From the NCBI GenBank assembly GCA_946566415.1, contig CAMNWW010000075.1, positions 1 to 8,944 of the forward strand: DNA of 8,944 bases, in the 5' to 3' direction. The DNA is from an uncultured Lachnospiraceae bacterium (lineage in GTDB: Bacteria; Bacillota; Clostridia; Lachnospirales; Lachnospiraceae). Below, piece after piece: positions 1-6,612 of this stretch. The notes under the pieces were generated by a model. The model was not told the origin of the DNA. It worked only from the letters and a program-made list of their open reading frames with translations, and searched no databases. Position 1 is the first letter of the stretch. Each line of letters begins with the position of its first letter. The translations under genes and the position numbers were made by a program.

Positions 1-894
1 AAGCTGATCGGACTGGAAGTGCAGGCTTTGATAAAAGAGCATGAAGCGACGCTGGCGAACATTGCCCGGTACGAGGATATCCTGAATCATTATGACTCTA
101 TGGCGGAGGTCATTATCGCGGATCTGGACGGCCTGAAAAAAGAGTACGCCGTGAAGCGGAAAACACAGATCGAGAACGCTGAGGAAGCGGTATTTGAAGA
201 GAAGAAGACCGAGGAACAGGAGGTTGTATTCCTCATGGACCGTTTCGGCTATGCAAAGACGGTGGAGATTCCGGTCTATGAAAGGAATAAGGAGGCGGCC
301 GATAAGGAAAATAAATATGTGCTGCACTGTATGAATACAGGAAAGATGATGATTTTTACCCGGGACGGGAAAATGCATCAGGCAAAGGTACAGGATCTTC
401 CCGGCGGGAAATTCAGGGATAAAGGGATTCCCATTGACAATGTGAGCAATTTTGACAGCACAAAGGAGGAGATCGTCTTCATCTGCGACGACAGACAGCT
501 TTATTTCGCAAAATTCCTGTTTGCCACAAAGCAGGGAATGATCAAGAAGGTGGAAGGCTCGGAGTTCCAGGTAAGCAAGCGGACGATCGCGGCGACAAAA
601 TTGATGCCTGACGATGAAGTAGTGAGTGTACAGATTATTTCTGACAATCAGAATGTAGTTATGATGACGGAGAATGAATATGCGCTCCGTTTCCCGGCGG
701 AGGAAGTGTCGGAAAAGAAAAAGAGCGCCGTCGGAGTGCGGGGAATGAAGATTCAGAAAAAGGATGCGGTAGAGAGCGTCTACCTGTTCGAGGAGGGTGC
801 GGAGAGCAAAGTCATATTCCATGACAGGGAAGTGGCTTTGAACCGTCTCAAACTGGCGAAACGTGACGGGACGGGAACAAAAATGAGAAAGTAG
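1..894 (+). CDS. parC: DNA topoisomerase IV subunit A, C-terminal part (5' end outside window)
   Basis: This is the 3' part of a type IIA topoisomerase A subunit, which cuts and rejoins DNA and, with ParE, decatenates daughter chromosomes. The frame is open from base 1, so 297 residues are visible and the start lies upstream; the in-frame GTG at 19 is internal. The first residues (KLIGLEVQALIKEHEATLANI, then YEDIL) match the end of the breakage-reunion domain and its coiled coil. From about residue 75 (VFLMDRFGYAKTVE) comes the C-terminal DNA-wrapping beta-propeller, roughly 220 residues with recurring blade-like segments such as FATKQGMIKKV and AVGVRGMKI. No canonical GyrA box (QRRGGKG) is seen; the nearest stretch is DLPGGKFRDKG. 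The lack of the box and the short propeller favour ParC over GyrA. The catalytic tyrosine lies outside the window. The basic tail (LKLAKRDGTGTKMRK) is typical of clostridial homologues. The hscC gene starts 10 bases after the stop, so co-transcription is likely. Confidence 0.88.
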   Translation, partial: KLIGLEVQALIKEHEATLANIARYEDILNHYDSMAEVIIADLDGLKKEYAVKRKTQIENAEEAVFEEKKTEEQEVVFLMDRFGYAKTVEIPVYERNKEAADKENKYVLHCMNTGKMMIFTRDGKMHQAKVQDLPGGKFRDKGIPIDNVSNFDSTKEEIVFICDDRQLYFAKFLFATKQGMIKKVEGSEFQVSKRTIAATKLMPDDEVVSVQIISDNQNVVMMTENEYALRFPAEEVSEKKKSAVGVRGMKIQKKDAVESVYLFEEGAESKVIFHDREVALNRLKLAKRDGTGTKMRK

Positions 895-904
895 ATGAGT
901 AGAT

Positions 905-2656
905 ATGGCGATTGTAGGAATTGATTTAGGAACGACAAACAGTCTTGTCAGCGTCTGGCAGGGAGATTCGTGTACCTTGATCCCCAATAATCTGGGAGAA
1001 TATCTGACTCCGTCCGTTGTGGGCGTGGATGAGAACGGCGAGATATTGGTGGGAAGGACGGCAAAAGAACGATTGATTTCGCATCCTGGCCGGACGGCGG
1101 CGAGTTTCAAACGGTTCATGGGAACAGAAGAAGAATTTTCCCTGGGAGGGAGAAGATTTTCGGCGTCAGATCTGTCTTCCTTTGTCCTGAAACAGTTAAA
1201 GGAGGATGCGGAAGCCTTTTTAAAGGAGCCGGTAGAGGAAGCGGTCATCAGCGTCCCTGCATATTTCAATGATTTTCAGCGCAATGCGACGAAAATAGCC
1301 GGAGAGCTTGCAGGATTTAAGGTGGAAAGGATTGTAAATGAGCCTTCCGCCGCGGCGCTCGCTTACCGGTTCGGAAAAATGGAGGAGGACCAGACGTTCC
1401 TGGTATTTGATTTCGGCGGAGGCACTTTGGATATCTCAATCGTGGATGCTTTTGATAATGTGGTCGAGATCACGGCGGTGGCGGGAGACAACCATCTGGG
1501 CGGCGACGATATCAATAAGGCGATAGCGGAGAAATTTCTCAGCGTCAGAGGACTGGATTTTGGGATGCTTACAAAAGAAGAGTGGGCGGCGCTTTTAAAG
1601 TCTGCGGAGAAACTCAAAATGGAGTTGTCAAACAGCCCGCAGGCGGAAATGGAGGCGGTGATATCGGGACGGCTCTATGGGATGCAGATGGATTCCCGGG
1701 GGCTTCTCGAAGTGTCTACGCGGATTATGGAGAGCATCGGAACACCTCTCTCCCGGGCCTTAGTCGACGGCGGGTATGACTGGAAGGATATTGACGACAT
1801 CATCCTGGTGGGAGGGTCCAGCAAGATGCCTTTGGTGCAGAATTATCTGCAGTTTCTCAGCGGGAAAAGACCTCTTAGCAAGATCGACCCGGACGTAGCG
1901 GTTGCTGTAGGCGTAGGGATGTACGCGGGAATCAAGGAGAGGATGGCCGTAGTAAAAGATATGATGCTGACGGACATCTGTCCGTTCACTTTGGGGATAG
2001 AGGTTTCTCAGGAGGACCGGGAGGCGCCGTCTGTCATGTCGCCGATTATTGAGAGAAATTCTGTGCTTCCGGTCAGCCGGGCGGCGAGGTATTTTACTGC
2101 GAATCCATTCCAGCAGTTCTGTACAGTCGTCATTTTACAGGGAGAGCACAGGATCGCAAAACAGAATTTATGCCTTGGAAGGCTGGAGGTGCCTGTGCCT
2201 GTCGGTAAGACCGAGCAGGACCGGGAGGCCATCGACGTCCGTTATACCTACGATATGAACGGGATTTTGGAGATCGACGTGACGGTGGTTAGTACGCAGG
2301 AAACAACCAGCAAAGTGATTGTGAACCCATCTATCCGCCTTACGGAGGAAGAGATTCAAAAAAGGCGGGAAGAGCTGCAGAAATTGAAAATCCATCCCAG
2401 GGATCAGGAAAAGAACCGACTGCTATTAGCGAGGGGAGACAGAGTATTTGAGGAAAATACCGGGGATGTACGGAAATACGCCGGACGCTTTATGGGAGAA
2501 TTTACCGCCGCCTTAAATACCCAGGATGCAAGAAAGATAGAAAAGGCATATACGAGGACGAGCGAACTTTTGGATATTATTGAAAATTCTCCCAAAAGGT
2601 CGGTGATCGTGCGGCTGGATAAATATTTGTACGATGAATGGAGAAAGGAGCAGTAA
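905..2656 (+). CDS. hscC: HscC-type Hsp70 molecular chaperone
   Basis: This 583-residue Hsp70 is an ATP-driven cytosolic chaperone that works with J-domain partners. ATPase motifs are intact: phosphate 1 DLGTTNS (7-13), IVNEPSAAALAY (143-154), phosphate 2 DFGGGTLDISI (169-179) and adenosine motif LVGGSSKMP (301-309). The linker and early substrate-binding domain read MMLTDICPFTLGIEV (353-367) and SPIIERNSVLPVSR (379-392). These are close to E. coli HscC (Hsc62), including TDICP and SPIIERN, and differ from DnaK. The protein is shorter than DnaK and has a short helical lid (about 480-583) without the disordered DnaK tail, as in HscC. No GrpE or DnaK-operon genes are nearby. The Shine-Dalgarno sequence before ATG 905 is weak, but the start is fixed by alignment of MAIVGIDLGTTNS and by the preceding parC stop. 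The stop codon overlaps the start of the J protein gene by one base (TAATG), which suggests that chaperone and partner are translationally coupled. In vivo clients of HscC are poorly known. Confidence 0.9.
   Translation: MAIVGIDLGTTNSLVSVWQGDSCTLIPNNLGEYLTPSVVGVDENGEILVGRTAKERLISHPGRTAASFKRFMGTEEEFSLGGRRFSASDLSSFVLKQLKEDAEAFLKEPVEEAVISVPAYFNDFQRNATKIAGELAGFKVERIVNEPSAAALAYRFGKMEEDQTFLVFDFGGGTLDISIVDAFDNVVEITAVAGDNHLGGDDINKAIAEKFLSVRGLDFGMLTKEEWAALLKSAEKLKMELSNSPQAEMEAVISGRLYGMQMDSRGLLEVSTRIMESIGTPLSRALVDGGYDWKDIDDIILVGGSSKMPLVQNYLQFLSGKRPLSKIDPDVAVAVGVGMYAGIKERMAVVKDMMLTDICPFTLGIEVSQEDREAPSVMSPIIERNSVLPVSRAARYFTANPFQQFCTVVILQGEHRIAKQNLCLGRLEVPVPVGKTEQDREAIDVRYTYDMNGILEIDVTVVSTQETTSKVIVNPSIRLTEEEIQKRREELQKLKIHPRDQEKNRLLLARGDRVFEENTGDVRKYAGRFMGEFTAALNTQDARKIEKAYTRTSELLDIIENSPKRSVIVRLDKYLYDEWRKEQ
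2642..2650 (+). promoter_or_regulatory. Ribosome binding site that fixes the J-protein start at 2656
   Basis: AGAAAGGAG lies 5 bases before ATG 2656. An in-frame ATG at 2638 would add six residues (MEKGAV) but would place this site inside the coding sequence and has no comparable site of its own. The start at 2656 also places the J-domain at residue 2, as expected. Confidence 0.75.
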
Positions 2657-3528
2657 TGAACTGCTATGAAGTGCTGAATATCGAGCCTACCAATGATATT
2701 AAGGCCATCAAAAAGGCTTATGCCAGAAGGAGCAGGGAGTTTCATCCCGAGGAGCATCCTGAGGAATTTAAGGTCCTGCACGATGCATATGAGGAAGCCG
2801 TCCTGCGTGCGAAATGGAGCAGCATCCCCTTTAGCGGGAAGGTAAGCCACTATATGGGAGATACGGTGCCTATGTTCGCAGAAGAGGAAAATACTGCGGA
2901 CGGAAGCGGAGAAGAACCGTCGGATGCGCAAGAGGAGCCGCACACAGAAATGCCGGAAATAAAAGTACCGGAAATAAAAGCGCCGGATATGATGAAGTCC
3001 GGCGAGGAACAAATGTGGGACGCCCGGTTCGAGCAGATCGCTTCCGCGGGGAATCAAAACCAGGGAATGACGGAGCAGGTGCGAAAGGTGATCGGTAAGA
3101 TGCATGAATTGTATATGGATGAAACCGAACGGGGAAAGCTCTATCATTGGAAAGATTTCTTTGACGATCCGCAGTTGGCGGAGGTGTTCGGATCCAGAGC
3201 TTTTTTTACAGAATGGTATCGATTCCTCCAGACTCATTCCCTTTTTACTATGCAAGTCTGGCAGTATTTTGCTTCCTTGGACGGCAGCAGATTTTCGGGA
3301 GAACCGTATGGGATCCGGAGGTTTCCATATCAGTTTTATATCGAAAGAATGGGGACGCTCCGGCAGGAGAAGGCAGAGCCGCCTGAAAAGAAGGAACCCG
3401 TACAGGATCCGGAAAAAACAAAGGGAATATCCGCTGCAATAAAAATCGCGCTTTTTGCCGCCGTACTTGCCGGAAGCGCGCTCTCAAGCCTTCTTTTGGG
3501 CATTTTTGTAGGCGAGGTGCTTGGATAG
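2656..3528 (+). CDS. Membrane-anchored J-domain-like co-chaperone (HPE motif), probable HscC partner
   Basis: The 290-residue protein starts with a compact J-like domain (about 2-53): a helix with basic residues (AIKKAYARRSREF), then HPE at 30-32, then a short loop and the helix FKVLHDAYEEAVLRAK. Canonical J-domains have HPD, whose Asp is needed to stimulate Hsp70 ATPase; here it is Glu, and the loop after it is shorter than in DnaJ. Residues 75-120 are acidic and low complexity, with a small PEIKxPEIKxPD repeat (100-111). Residues 140-235 form a helical, aromatic-rich domain (YHWKDFFDDP, FFTEWYRFL, MQVWQYF). A proline/lysine/glutamate-rich spacer precedes a hydrophobic segment at 258-286, so the protein is probably tail-anchored with the J domain in the cytosol. 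The one-base overlap with hscC makes HscC the likely partner. E. coli HscC is similarly served by DjlB and DjlC, which are also J-domain proteins encoded near it. No zinc-finger or G/F region is present, so it is not DnaJ. The HscC pairing is inferred from context. Confidence 0.78.
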   Translation: MNCYEVLNIEPTNDIKAIKKAYARRSREFHPEEHPEEFKVLHDAYEEAVLRAKWSSIPFSGKVSHYMGDTVPMFAEEENTADGSGEEPSDAQEEPHTEMPEIKVPEIKAPDMMKSGEEQMWDARFEQIASAGNQNQGMTEQVRKVIGKMHELYMDETERGKLYHWKDFFDDPQLAEVFGSRAFFTEWYRFLQTHSLFTMQVWQYFASLDGSRFSGEPYGIRRFPYQFYIERMGTLRQEKAEPPEKKEPVQDPEKTKGISAAIKIALFAAVLAGSALSSLLLGIFVGEVLG

Positions 3529-3534
3529 GAGGAG
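3527..3534 (+). promoter_or_regulatory. Strong ribosome binding site overlapping the upstream stop codon
   Basis: AGGAGGAG begins inside the TAG stop of the J protein gene and ends 8 bases before ATG 3543. This is a near-perfect Shine-Dalgarno sequence and supports both the start at 3543 and translation within the same transcript. Confidence 0.8.
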
Positions 3535-3542
3535 ATCATATT

Positions 3543-4115
3543 ATGCCGGAGAGTATGAGAACTGATAAAAAGTATTTGCAAATAATAGGGATCGTGCTGC
3601 TTATCCTGGTATCGATCGTTGGGTTTATCCTGGGATTTTCCGTTGGGCAGTCGAACAAGGACGATATCCGGATACAAAGAGCGCTCGGCAGGATATCGGT
3701 TTATGAGCCGATCAATTTGGAACGTACGGCGCACGGAAACGACGGTATGATAGAGGAGAATGTCCTGGAGGACTATTTAAAAGAATTCCATAGGCAGACC
3801 GTGCGTGTGATGGAATATAACGAGACGCTTCGTAACTGGAATGAATCCGGAGGGAAGGCTGACCTGGAAGACCTGAAAAGGATTCAAAAGCAGAATAAAG
3901 ACGCGTATGAAACACTCTCGGATATGGTAGGGGATCCGGTTAAATATGTGACTAAATATATCGCTTCTTATGGCGAGGCGTACGAGGTATGGGCAGAGGA
4001 CTGGGCAGAGGCGCTTAGAGCCGCCGGATGCAGAAAGGAACTGGAAGGACGTCTGAAAGAAATGTATGACGAGAACAGGGCGATCCTGGAAAAGCTTGCA
4101 AAAGAAGGAGAGTAA
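3543..4115 (+). CDS. Unrecognised single-pass membrane protein in the HscC module
   Basis: I do not recognise the family of this 190-residue protein. A short basic N-terminus (R6, K9, K10) precedes one hydrophobic segment at about 12-35 (IIGIVLLILVSIVGFILGFSVG) containing a GxxxG-like glycine pattern, followed by NKDD. The charge pattern favours an N-in signal anchor with the soluble part outside, but a cytosolic orientation cannot be excluded. Residues 55-190 look entirely helical and are rich in charged and aromatic residues (YLKEFHRQTVRVMEYNETLRNW; YGEAYEVWAEDWAEALRAAG). They end in a heptad-like stretch (LEGRLKEMYDENRAILEKLAKEGE) that could form a coiled coil. It lacks a lipobox, enzyme motifs and cysteine pairs; the single visible Cys is in AAGCRKE. 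It follows the J protein by 14 bases with a strong ribosome binding site and precedes the terminator, so it is the last gene of the operon. A role as membrane partner or client of the chaperone pair is inference only. Confidence 0.7.
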   Translation: MPESMRTDKKYLQIIGIVLLILVSIVGFILGFSVGQSNKDDIRIQRALGRISVYEPINLERTAHGNDGMIEENVLEDYLKEFHRQTVRVMEYNETLRNWNESGGKADLEDLKRIQKQNKDAYETLSDMVGDPVKYVTKYIASYGEAYEVWAEDWAEALRAAGCRKELEGRLKEMYDENRAILEKLAKEGE

Positions 4116-4119
4116 AATA

Positions 4120-4151
4120 CCCCGCGGGGCCGCGGGGCACTTCATTCTTTT
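4120..4151. terminator. GC-rich hairpin terminator shared by two convergent genes
   Basis: CCCCGCG (4120-4126), loop GGGC, CGCGGGG (4131-4137) form a perfect 7-bp stem directly after the TAA at 4113-4115. On the + strand the T-run (CTTTTT) follows about 9 bases after the stem; on the - strand the stem is followed by GTATTTTA. It lies between the convergent ends of the chaperone operon and yqeY, so it probably acts in both directions, although neither U-tract is ideal. Confidence 0.7.
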
Positions 4152-4594
4152 TACATCATTTTTGCCAGAATTTCACTGACGAGCTTACCGTCTGCCTTCC
4201 CTTTTACCTTGGGCATCAGTTCCTTCATGATCCGTCCCTTGTCTTTGGGGACCGGCGTTTCAATGTCAAGGAGTGAAAGCACGGAAACAATGACCTCGCG
4301 TATCTCGGATTCATCCATCATTTTAGGGGCATACTGCTCTAATACAGCGATACGTTTTTCACACTCTGTTATGATATCAGTTCTTTCGGGAGGGGTCATT
4401 TCCAGCGTTTCTTTCGTCTGCTTGATCTCTTTTAAGATGACTTGTACTTCTTCCTCTTCCGTCAGGTCGGCACGTTTATCAATAGCCTTGTTTTTAAGCG
4501 CCGCCAGAAGAGAGGACAGGGTCTCTTTCGTATCCTTATCCTTTGCCTTCATCGCCGCAACCATTGCGCTTCTGACCTCATCGATCTTACTCAT
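4151..4594 (-). CDS. yqeY: GatB/YqeY domain protein
   Basis: This 147-residue protein matches the usual length and layout of the YqeY family. It has an N-terminal helical half (MSKIDEVRSAMVAAMKAKDK, KETLSSLLAALKNKAID, LTEEEEVQVILKEIKQTKET) and a C-terminal half ending in the family signature MPKVKGKADGKLVSEIL. YqeY resembles the tRNA-binding tail domain of the GatB amidotransferase subunit; its exact role is not settled. The start is chosen at 4594 because GGAGGTG sits 8 bases upstream. A longer in-frame start at 4624 (MSRLQTEVKK) is unlikely, since it lies upstream of the predicted transcription start. In many Firmicutes yqeY follows rpsU; here it stands alone with its own promoter, divergent from glsA, and runs into the shared terminator. 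Confidence 0.9.
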   Translation of the reverse strand: MSKIDEVRSAMVAAMKAKDKDTKETLSSLLAALKNKAIDKRADLTEEEEVQVILKEIKQTKETLEMTPPERTDIITECEKRIAVLEQYAPKMMDESEIREVIVSVLSLLDIETPVPKDKGRIMKELMPKVKGKADGKLVSEILAKMM

Positions 4595-4600
4595 TTTCTT

Positions 4601-4607
4601 CACCTCC
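4601..4607 (-). promoter_or_regulatory. yqeY ribosome binding site
   Basis: On the - strand GGAGGTG precedes ATG 4594 with 8 bases between GGAGG and the start. It decides the yqeY start in favour of the 147-residue product. Confidence 0.8.
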
Positions 4608-4625
4608 GTTTGCAGTCTACTCATT

Positions 4626-4653
4626 ATTATACATAAATAAAAGAGAAATGCAA
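4626..4653 (-). promoter_or_regulatory. Predicted yqeY promoter
   Basis: On the - strand a consensus -10 TATAAT (4631-4626) is preceded at a 16-base spacing by TTGCAT (4653-4648), a weak -35 matching the TTG only. The expected transcription start near 4619 gives a leader of about 25 bases containing the ribosome binding site. The region is AT-rich compared with its surroundings. Confidence 0.6.
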
Positions 4654-4664
4654 ACCCGGTTTTG

Positions 4665-4677
4665 CTGTTAAACAGCT
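4665..4677. promoter_or_regulatory. 13-base palindrome midway between divergent promoters (possible operator)
   Basis: GCTGTT-A-AACAGC is a perfect inverted repeat with a one-base centre. It lies exactly 11 bases from the predicted -35 box of yqeY on one side and 11 bases from that of glsA on the other. This position would suit a regulator of both genes. The arms are short, so chance is possible and no regulator is identified. Confidence 0.35.
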
Positions 4678-4688
4678 GGATGCGGAGA

Positions 4689-4717
4689 TTGAAAATACAG
4701 GAAAGGGATGGTAATAT
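4689..4717 (+). promoter_or_regulatory. Predicted glsA promoter with extended -10
   Basis: TTGAAA (4689-4694), a 17-base spacer and TAATAT (4712-4717) form a good sigma-A type promoter. TGG directly before the -10 gives the TGn extended -10 element. The expected start near 4724 leaves a leader of about 32 bases before the TTG start codon. It probably drives the glsA, radical SAM, rarA and reductase genes. Confidence 0.6.
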
Positions 4718-4737
4718 AAGTAGGATAAAGTTATGAA

Positions 4738-4751
4738 AAGGAGAAGGAAGG
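4738..4751 (+). promoter_or_regulatory. glsA ribosome binding region before a TTG start
   Basis: AAGGAG (4738-4743) lies 12 bases and GGAAGG (4746-4751) 4 bases before TTG 4756. Neither spacing is ideal, but together they give a purine-rich binding region. An in-frame stop at 4726-4728 limits the possible starts to this TTG or the ATG at 4783. Confidence 0.5.
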
Positions 4752-4755
4752 TACA

Positions 4756-5694
4756 TTGAGAGAAGAGGAATTACAGAAGATAATGGACGAGGCCCTAAAG
4801 AAGAGCCGGGAACATATTGTCTTTGGGAAAACAGCGGACTATATTCCAGAACTTGGATGCGTGGACAGGAATGATTTGGGGATCAGCATCTATACCGGAG
4901 ATGGGAAACGTCTGCATTCCGGCGATACGGATATCAGATTCACTATTCAGAGTATCTCGAAGGTCGTATCTCTGGCTGTGGCTTTGGAAAGATGCGGATT
5001 TGACCGGGTATTTTGCAAAGTCGGGATGGAGCCGTCAGGCGACGCATTCAATTCATTGGTTAAGCTGGATCTTTCCAGCAACTTTCCTTTCAATCCAATG
5101 ATTAATTCCGGGGCGATCGCTGTGTCGAGCTGTCTGGTATCGGCTGTTACCTTTGACGAGATGCTGGAGATCACCAGAGAGCTGTGCCTTGACAGTGGGA
5201 TTCAGATCAATGAAAGGGTCTATCGGTCAGAGATGGCAAATATTGCAAGGAACAAAGCGATCGCCTATCTTCTGGAAAGCAAGGGGATTCTGGAAAACGA
5301 CGTGGAACGGAGCCTGGATTTTTATGTGCGGATGTGTTCCTTGAATGTGACTACAGAAAGTCTTGCCGGTTTTGGACTGGTTCTTGCGTCCGACGGTATC
5401 CATCCTGAAAGTGGGAGACGGATGCTGGACAGCTATGTAGTTCAGACTGTGAAGACGATCATGTTTACCTGCGGGATGTATGACGGAGCCGGTGAATTTG
5501 CAGTACGAGTAGGTATACCCTCAAAAAGCGGGGTGGGAGGAGGAATCCTTTCCGTTGTGGACCGGAAAATGGGGATCGGTATTTATGGTCCGGCTCTGGA
5601 TAACAAAGGCAATAGCATTGCAGGGCAGTGTATGTTGGAAGACATAGCAAAGAAATTAAAGCTTCACATATTTGCGGCGGACAGGTACAGGTAA
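4756..5694 (+). CDS. glsA: Glutaminase (L-glutamine to L-glutamate and ammonia)
   Basis: This 312-residue protein belongs to the serine-dependent beta-lactamase-like glutaminase family (YbaS/YneH of E. coli, GlsA of B. subtilis), which hydrolyses glutamine in the cytosol. The catalytic SxxK is visible in TIQSISKVVSLA, with probable nucleophile Ser66 and Lys69. Other family stretches are DAFNSLVKLD, NPMINSGAIAVSS, ARNKAIAYLLESKGI, FTCGMYDGAGEFAVRVGIPSKSGVGGGI and GIYGPALDNKGNSIAGQ. Length and coverage match complete homologues. The TTG start keeps the first helix (LQKIMDEALKKSREHI), which starting at Met10 would damage. A TTG start commonly lowers expression. The gene is first in a run of + strand genes, and the radical SAM gene follows after 5 bases. 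No ammonium or glutamate transporter is present, so a role in acid resistance, as for E. coli YbaS, is not indicated by context. Confidence 0.93.
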   Translation: MREEELQKIMDEALKKSREHIVFGKTADYIPELGCVDRNDLGISIYTGDGKRLHSGDTDIRFTIQSISKVVSLAVALERCGFDRVFCKVGMEPSGDAFNSLVKLDLSSNFPFNPMINSGAIAVSSCLVSAVTFDEMLEITRELCLDSGIQINERVYRSEMANIARNKAIAYLLESKGILENDVERSLDFYVRMCSLNVTTESLAGFGLVLASDGIHPESGRRMLDSYVVQTVKTIMFTCGMYDGAGEFAVRVGIPSKSGVGGGILSVVDRKMGIGIYGPALDNKGNSIAGQCMLEDIAKKLKLHIFAADRYR

Positions 5695-5699
5695 AGGAT

Positions 5700-6593
5700 A
5701 TGGCAGGATGTATGCTTTGCCCCAGGATGTGCGGGGCAGACAGGGAAAAGGGAGAAAAGGGCTTCTGCGGGGAAGGCGCCGCAGTAAGAGCGGCCAGGGC
5801 AGCCCTTCATATGTGGGAGGAACCCTGCATTTCTGGTAAGGAAGGTTCGGGGACAGTGTTCTTTTCGGGCTGTACGCTTGGGTGTGTATACTGCCAGAAT
5901 CATGAGATTTCCAGAGGGCAGGCGGGGAAAGAAATATCGGATATCCGTCTTTCGGAAATATTTTTAGAACTTCAGGAGAAGGGCGCAAATAATATCAATC
6001 TGGTGACGCCTTCCCATTTTGTCCCGCAGATACTTACAGCACTAAAACGAGCAAAAAAGTGCGGGCTGAAGATTCCCATTGTGTACAATACCGGAGGATA
6101 CGAACGAGTAGAGACGCTTCAGATGCTGGAGGGTTATGTGGACGTCTATCTGACGGATCTGAAATATCTGGACGCAGGTCATGCAAAAACATATTCCGGA
6201 GCTGAGGATTATCCCCAGGCGGCATGTGCGGCGCTCTTAGAAATGGTACGGCAGACCGGACTCCTTAAGTTCGACGGGCGGGGGATCATGACAAGAGGCG
6301 TTATCGTCAGGCATCTTCTGCTTCCCGGATGTCTGGCGGATGCAAAGAGGATCGTCCGGTATCTGCACGACACCTATGGCGACCAGATCTATATCAGCCT
6401 GATGAACCAGTATACGCCGATCCCGGTCCTGGACTGTGAAAGATATCCGAAGCTTGCGAAAAAAGTGAGCAAGAGAGCATATGAACGTCTGGTGGATTAT
6501 ACGATCGCGCTTGGCGTCGGGCAGGCGTTTATCCAGGAGGAGGGGGCGGCAGAAGAGAGCTTCATTCCCCCTTTTACATTGGAAGGAATATAA
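5700..6593 (+). CDS. PflX-like radical SAM protein (COG1313-type)
   Basis: This 297-residue radical SAM protein carries the CxxxCxxC 4Fe-4S motif as CTLGCVYC (Cys58, Cys62, Cys65), which coordinates the cluster that splits S-adenosylmethionine. A second, N-terminal set of cysteines (Cys4, Cys7, Cys11, Cys23 in CMLCPRMCGADR and GFCGEG) and the stretch HMWEEPCISGKEGSGTVFFSGC are hallmarks of the PflX group, related to pyruvate formate-lyase activating enzymes. Further family stretches are VYNTGGYE, VDVYLTDLKY and the end FIPPFTLEGI. No glycyl radical enzyme lies nearby, so the substrate is unknown and an activase function is only inferred. The ATG at 5700 is 5 bases after the glsA stop, with CAGGT 7 bases upstream as a modest ribosome binding site. 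ATG 5712 is an alternative. A start at 5628 would overlap glsA by 67 bases and add non-family residues. Confidence 0.85.
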   Translation: MAGCMLCPRMCGADREKGEKGFCGEGAAVRAARAALHMWEEPCISGKEGSGTVFFSGCTLGCVYCQNHEISRGQAGKEISDIRLSEIFLELQEKGANNINLVTPSHFVPQILTALKRAKKCGLKIPIVYNTGGYERVETLQMLEGYVDVYLTDLKYLDAGHAKTYSGAEDYPQAACAALLEMVRQTGLLKFDGRGIMTRGVIVRHLLLPGCLADAKRIVRYLHDTYGDQIYISLMNQYTPIPVLDCERYPKLAKKVSKRAYERLVDYTIALGVGQAFIQEEGAAEESFIPPFTLEGI

Positions 6594-6598
6594 AACTG

Positions 6599-6612
6599 TG
6601 CGCCGCGGCGCA
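6599..6612. repeat. 14-base perfect GC palindrome in the radical SAM-rarA gap
   Basis: TGCGCCGCGGCGCA is self-complementary and lies 6 bases after the radical SAM stop. As RNA it can form a 5-bp stem with loop CGCG, and CTG/CAG at 6596-6598 and 6615-6617 can extend it across a two-base bulge. No T-run follows, so it is not a typical intrinsic terminator. It may be an mRNA processing or stabilising hairpin. Confidence 0.55.

Noticed and set aside
2953..2988. PEIKxPEIKxPD protein repeat in the J protein as a distinct element
   Set aside because: It is only two and a half short units in a low-complexity acidic linker, more likely spacer than functional repeat, and is described in the gene entry.
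2404..3255. Long open frame of 283 codons on the - strand across the end of hscC and the J protein gene
   Set aside because: It lies wholly antisense to two well-supported genes, has no ribosome binding site or recognisable motif, and has a composition expected of an antisense frame (many His, Ser, Phe and Leu).
4209..4640. Open + strand frame of 143 codons opposite yqeY
   Set aside because: It is antisense to a conserved gene and is Ser/Ile-rich shadow sequence without a supported start.
4595..4756. A 54-residue N-terminal extension of yqeY up to the glsA start
   Set aside because: It is hydrophobic and unlike the family, covers both predicted promoters, and the strong GGAGGTG site supports the start at 4594.
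5628..5699. Upstream start for the radical SAM gene overlapping glsA
   Set aside because: The added residues are out-of-frame glsA sequence, and the family N-terminus begins at the CMLCPRMCG stretch just after ATG 5700.
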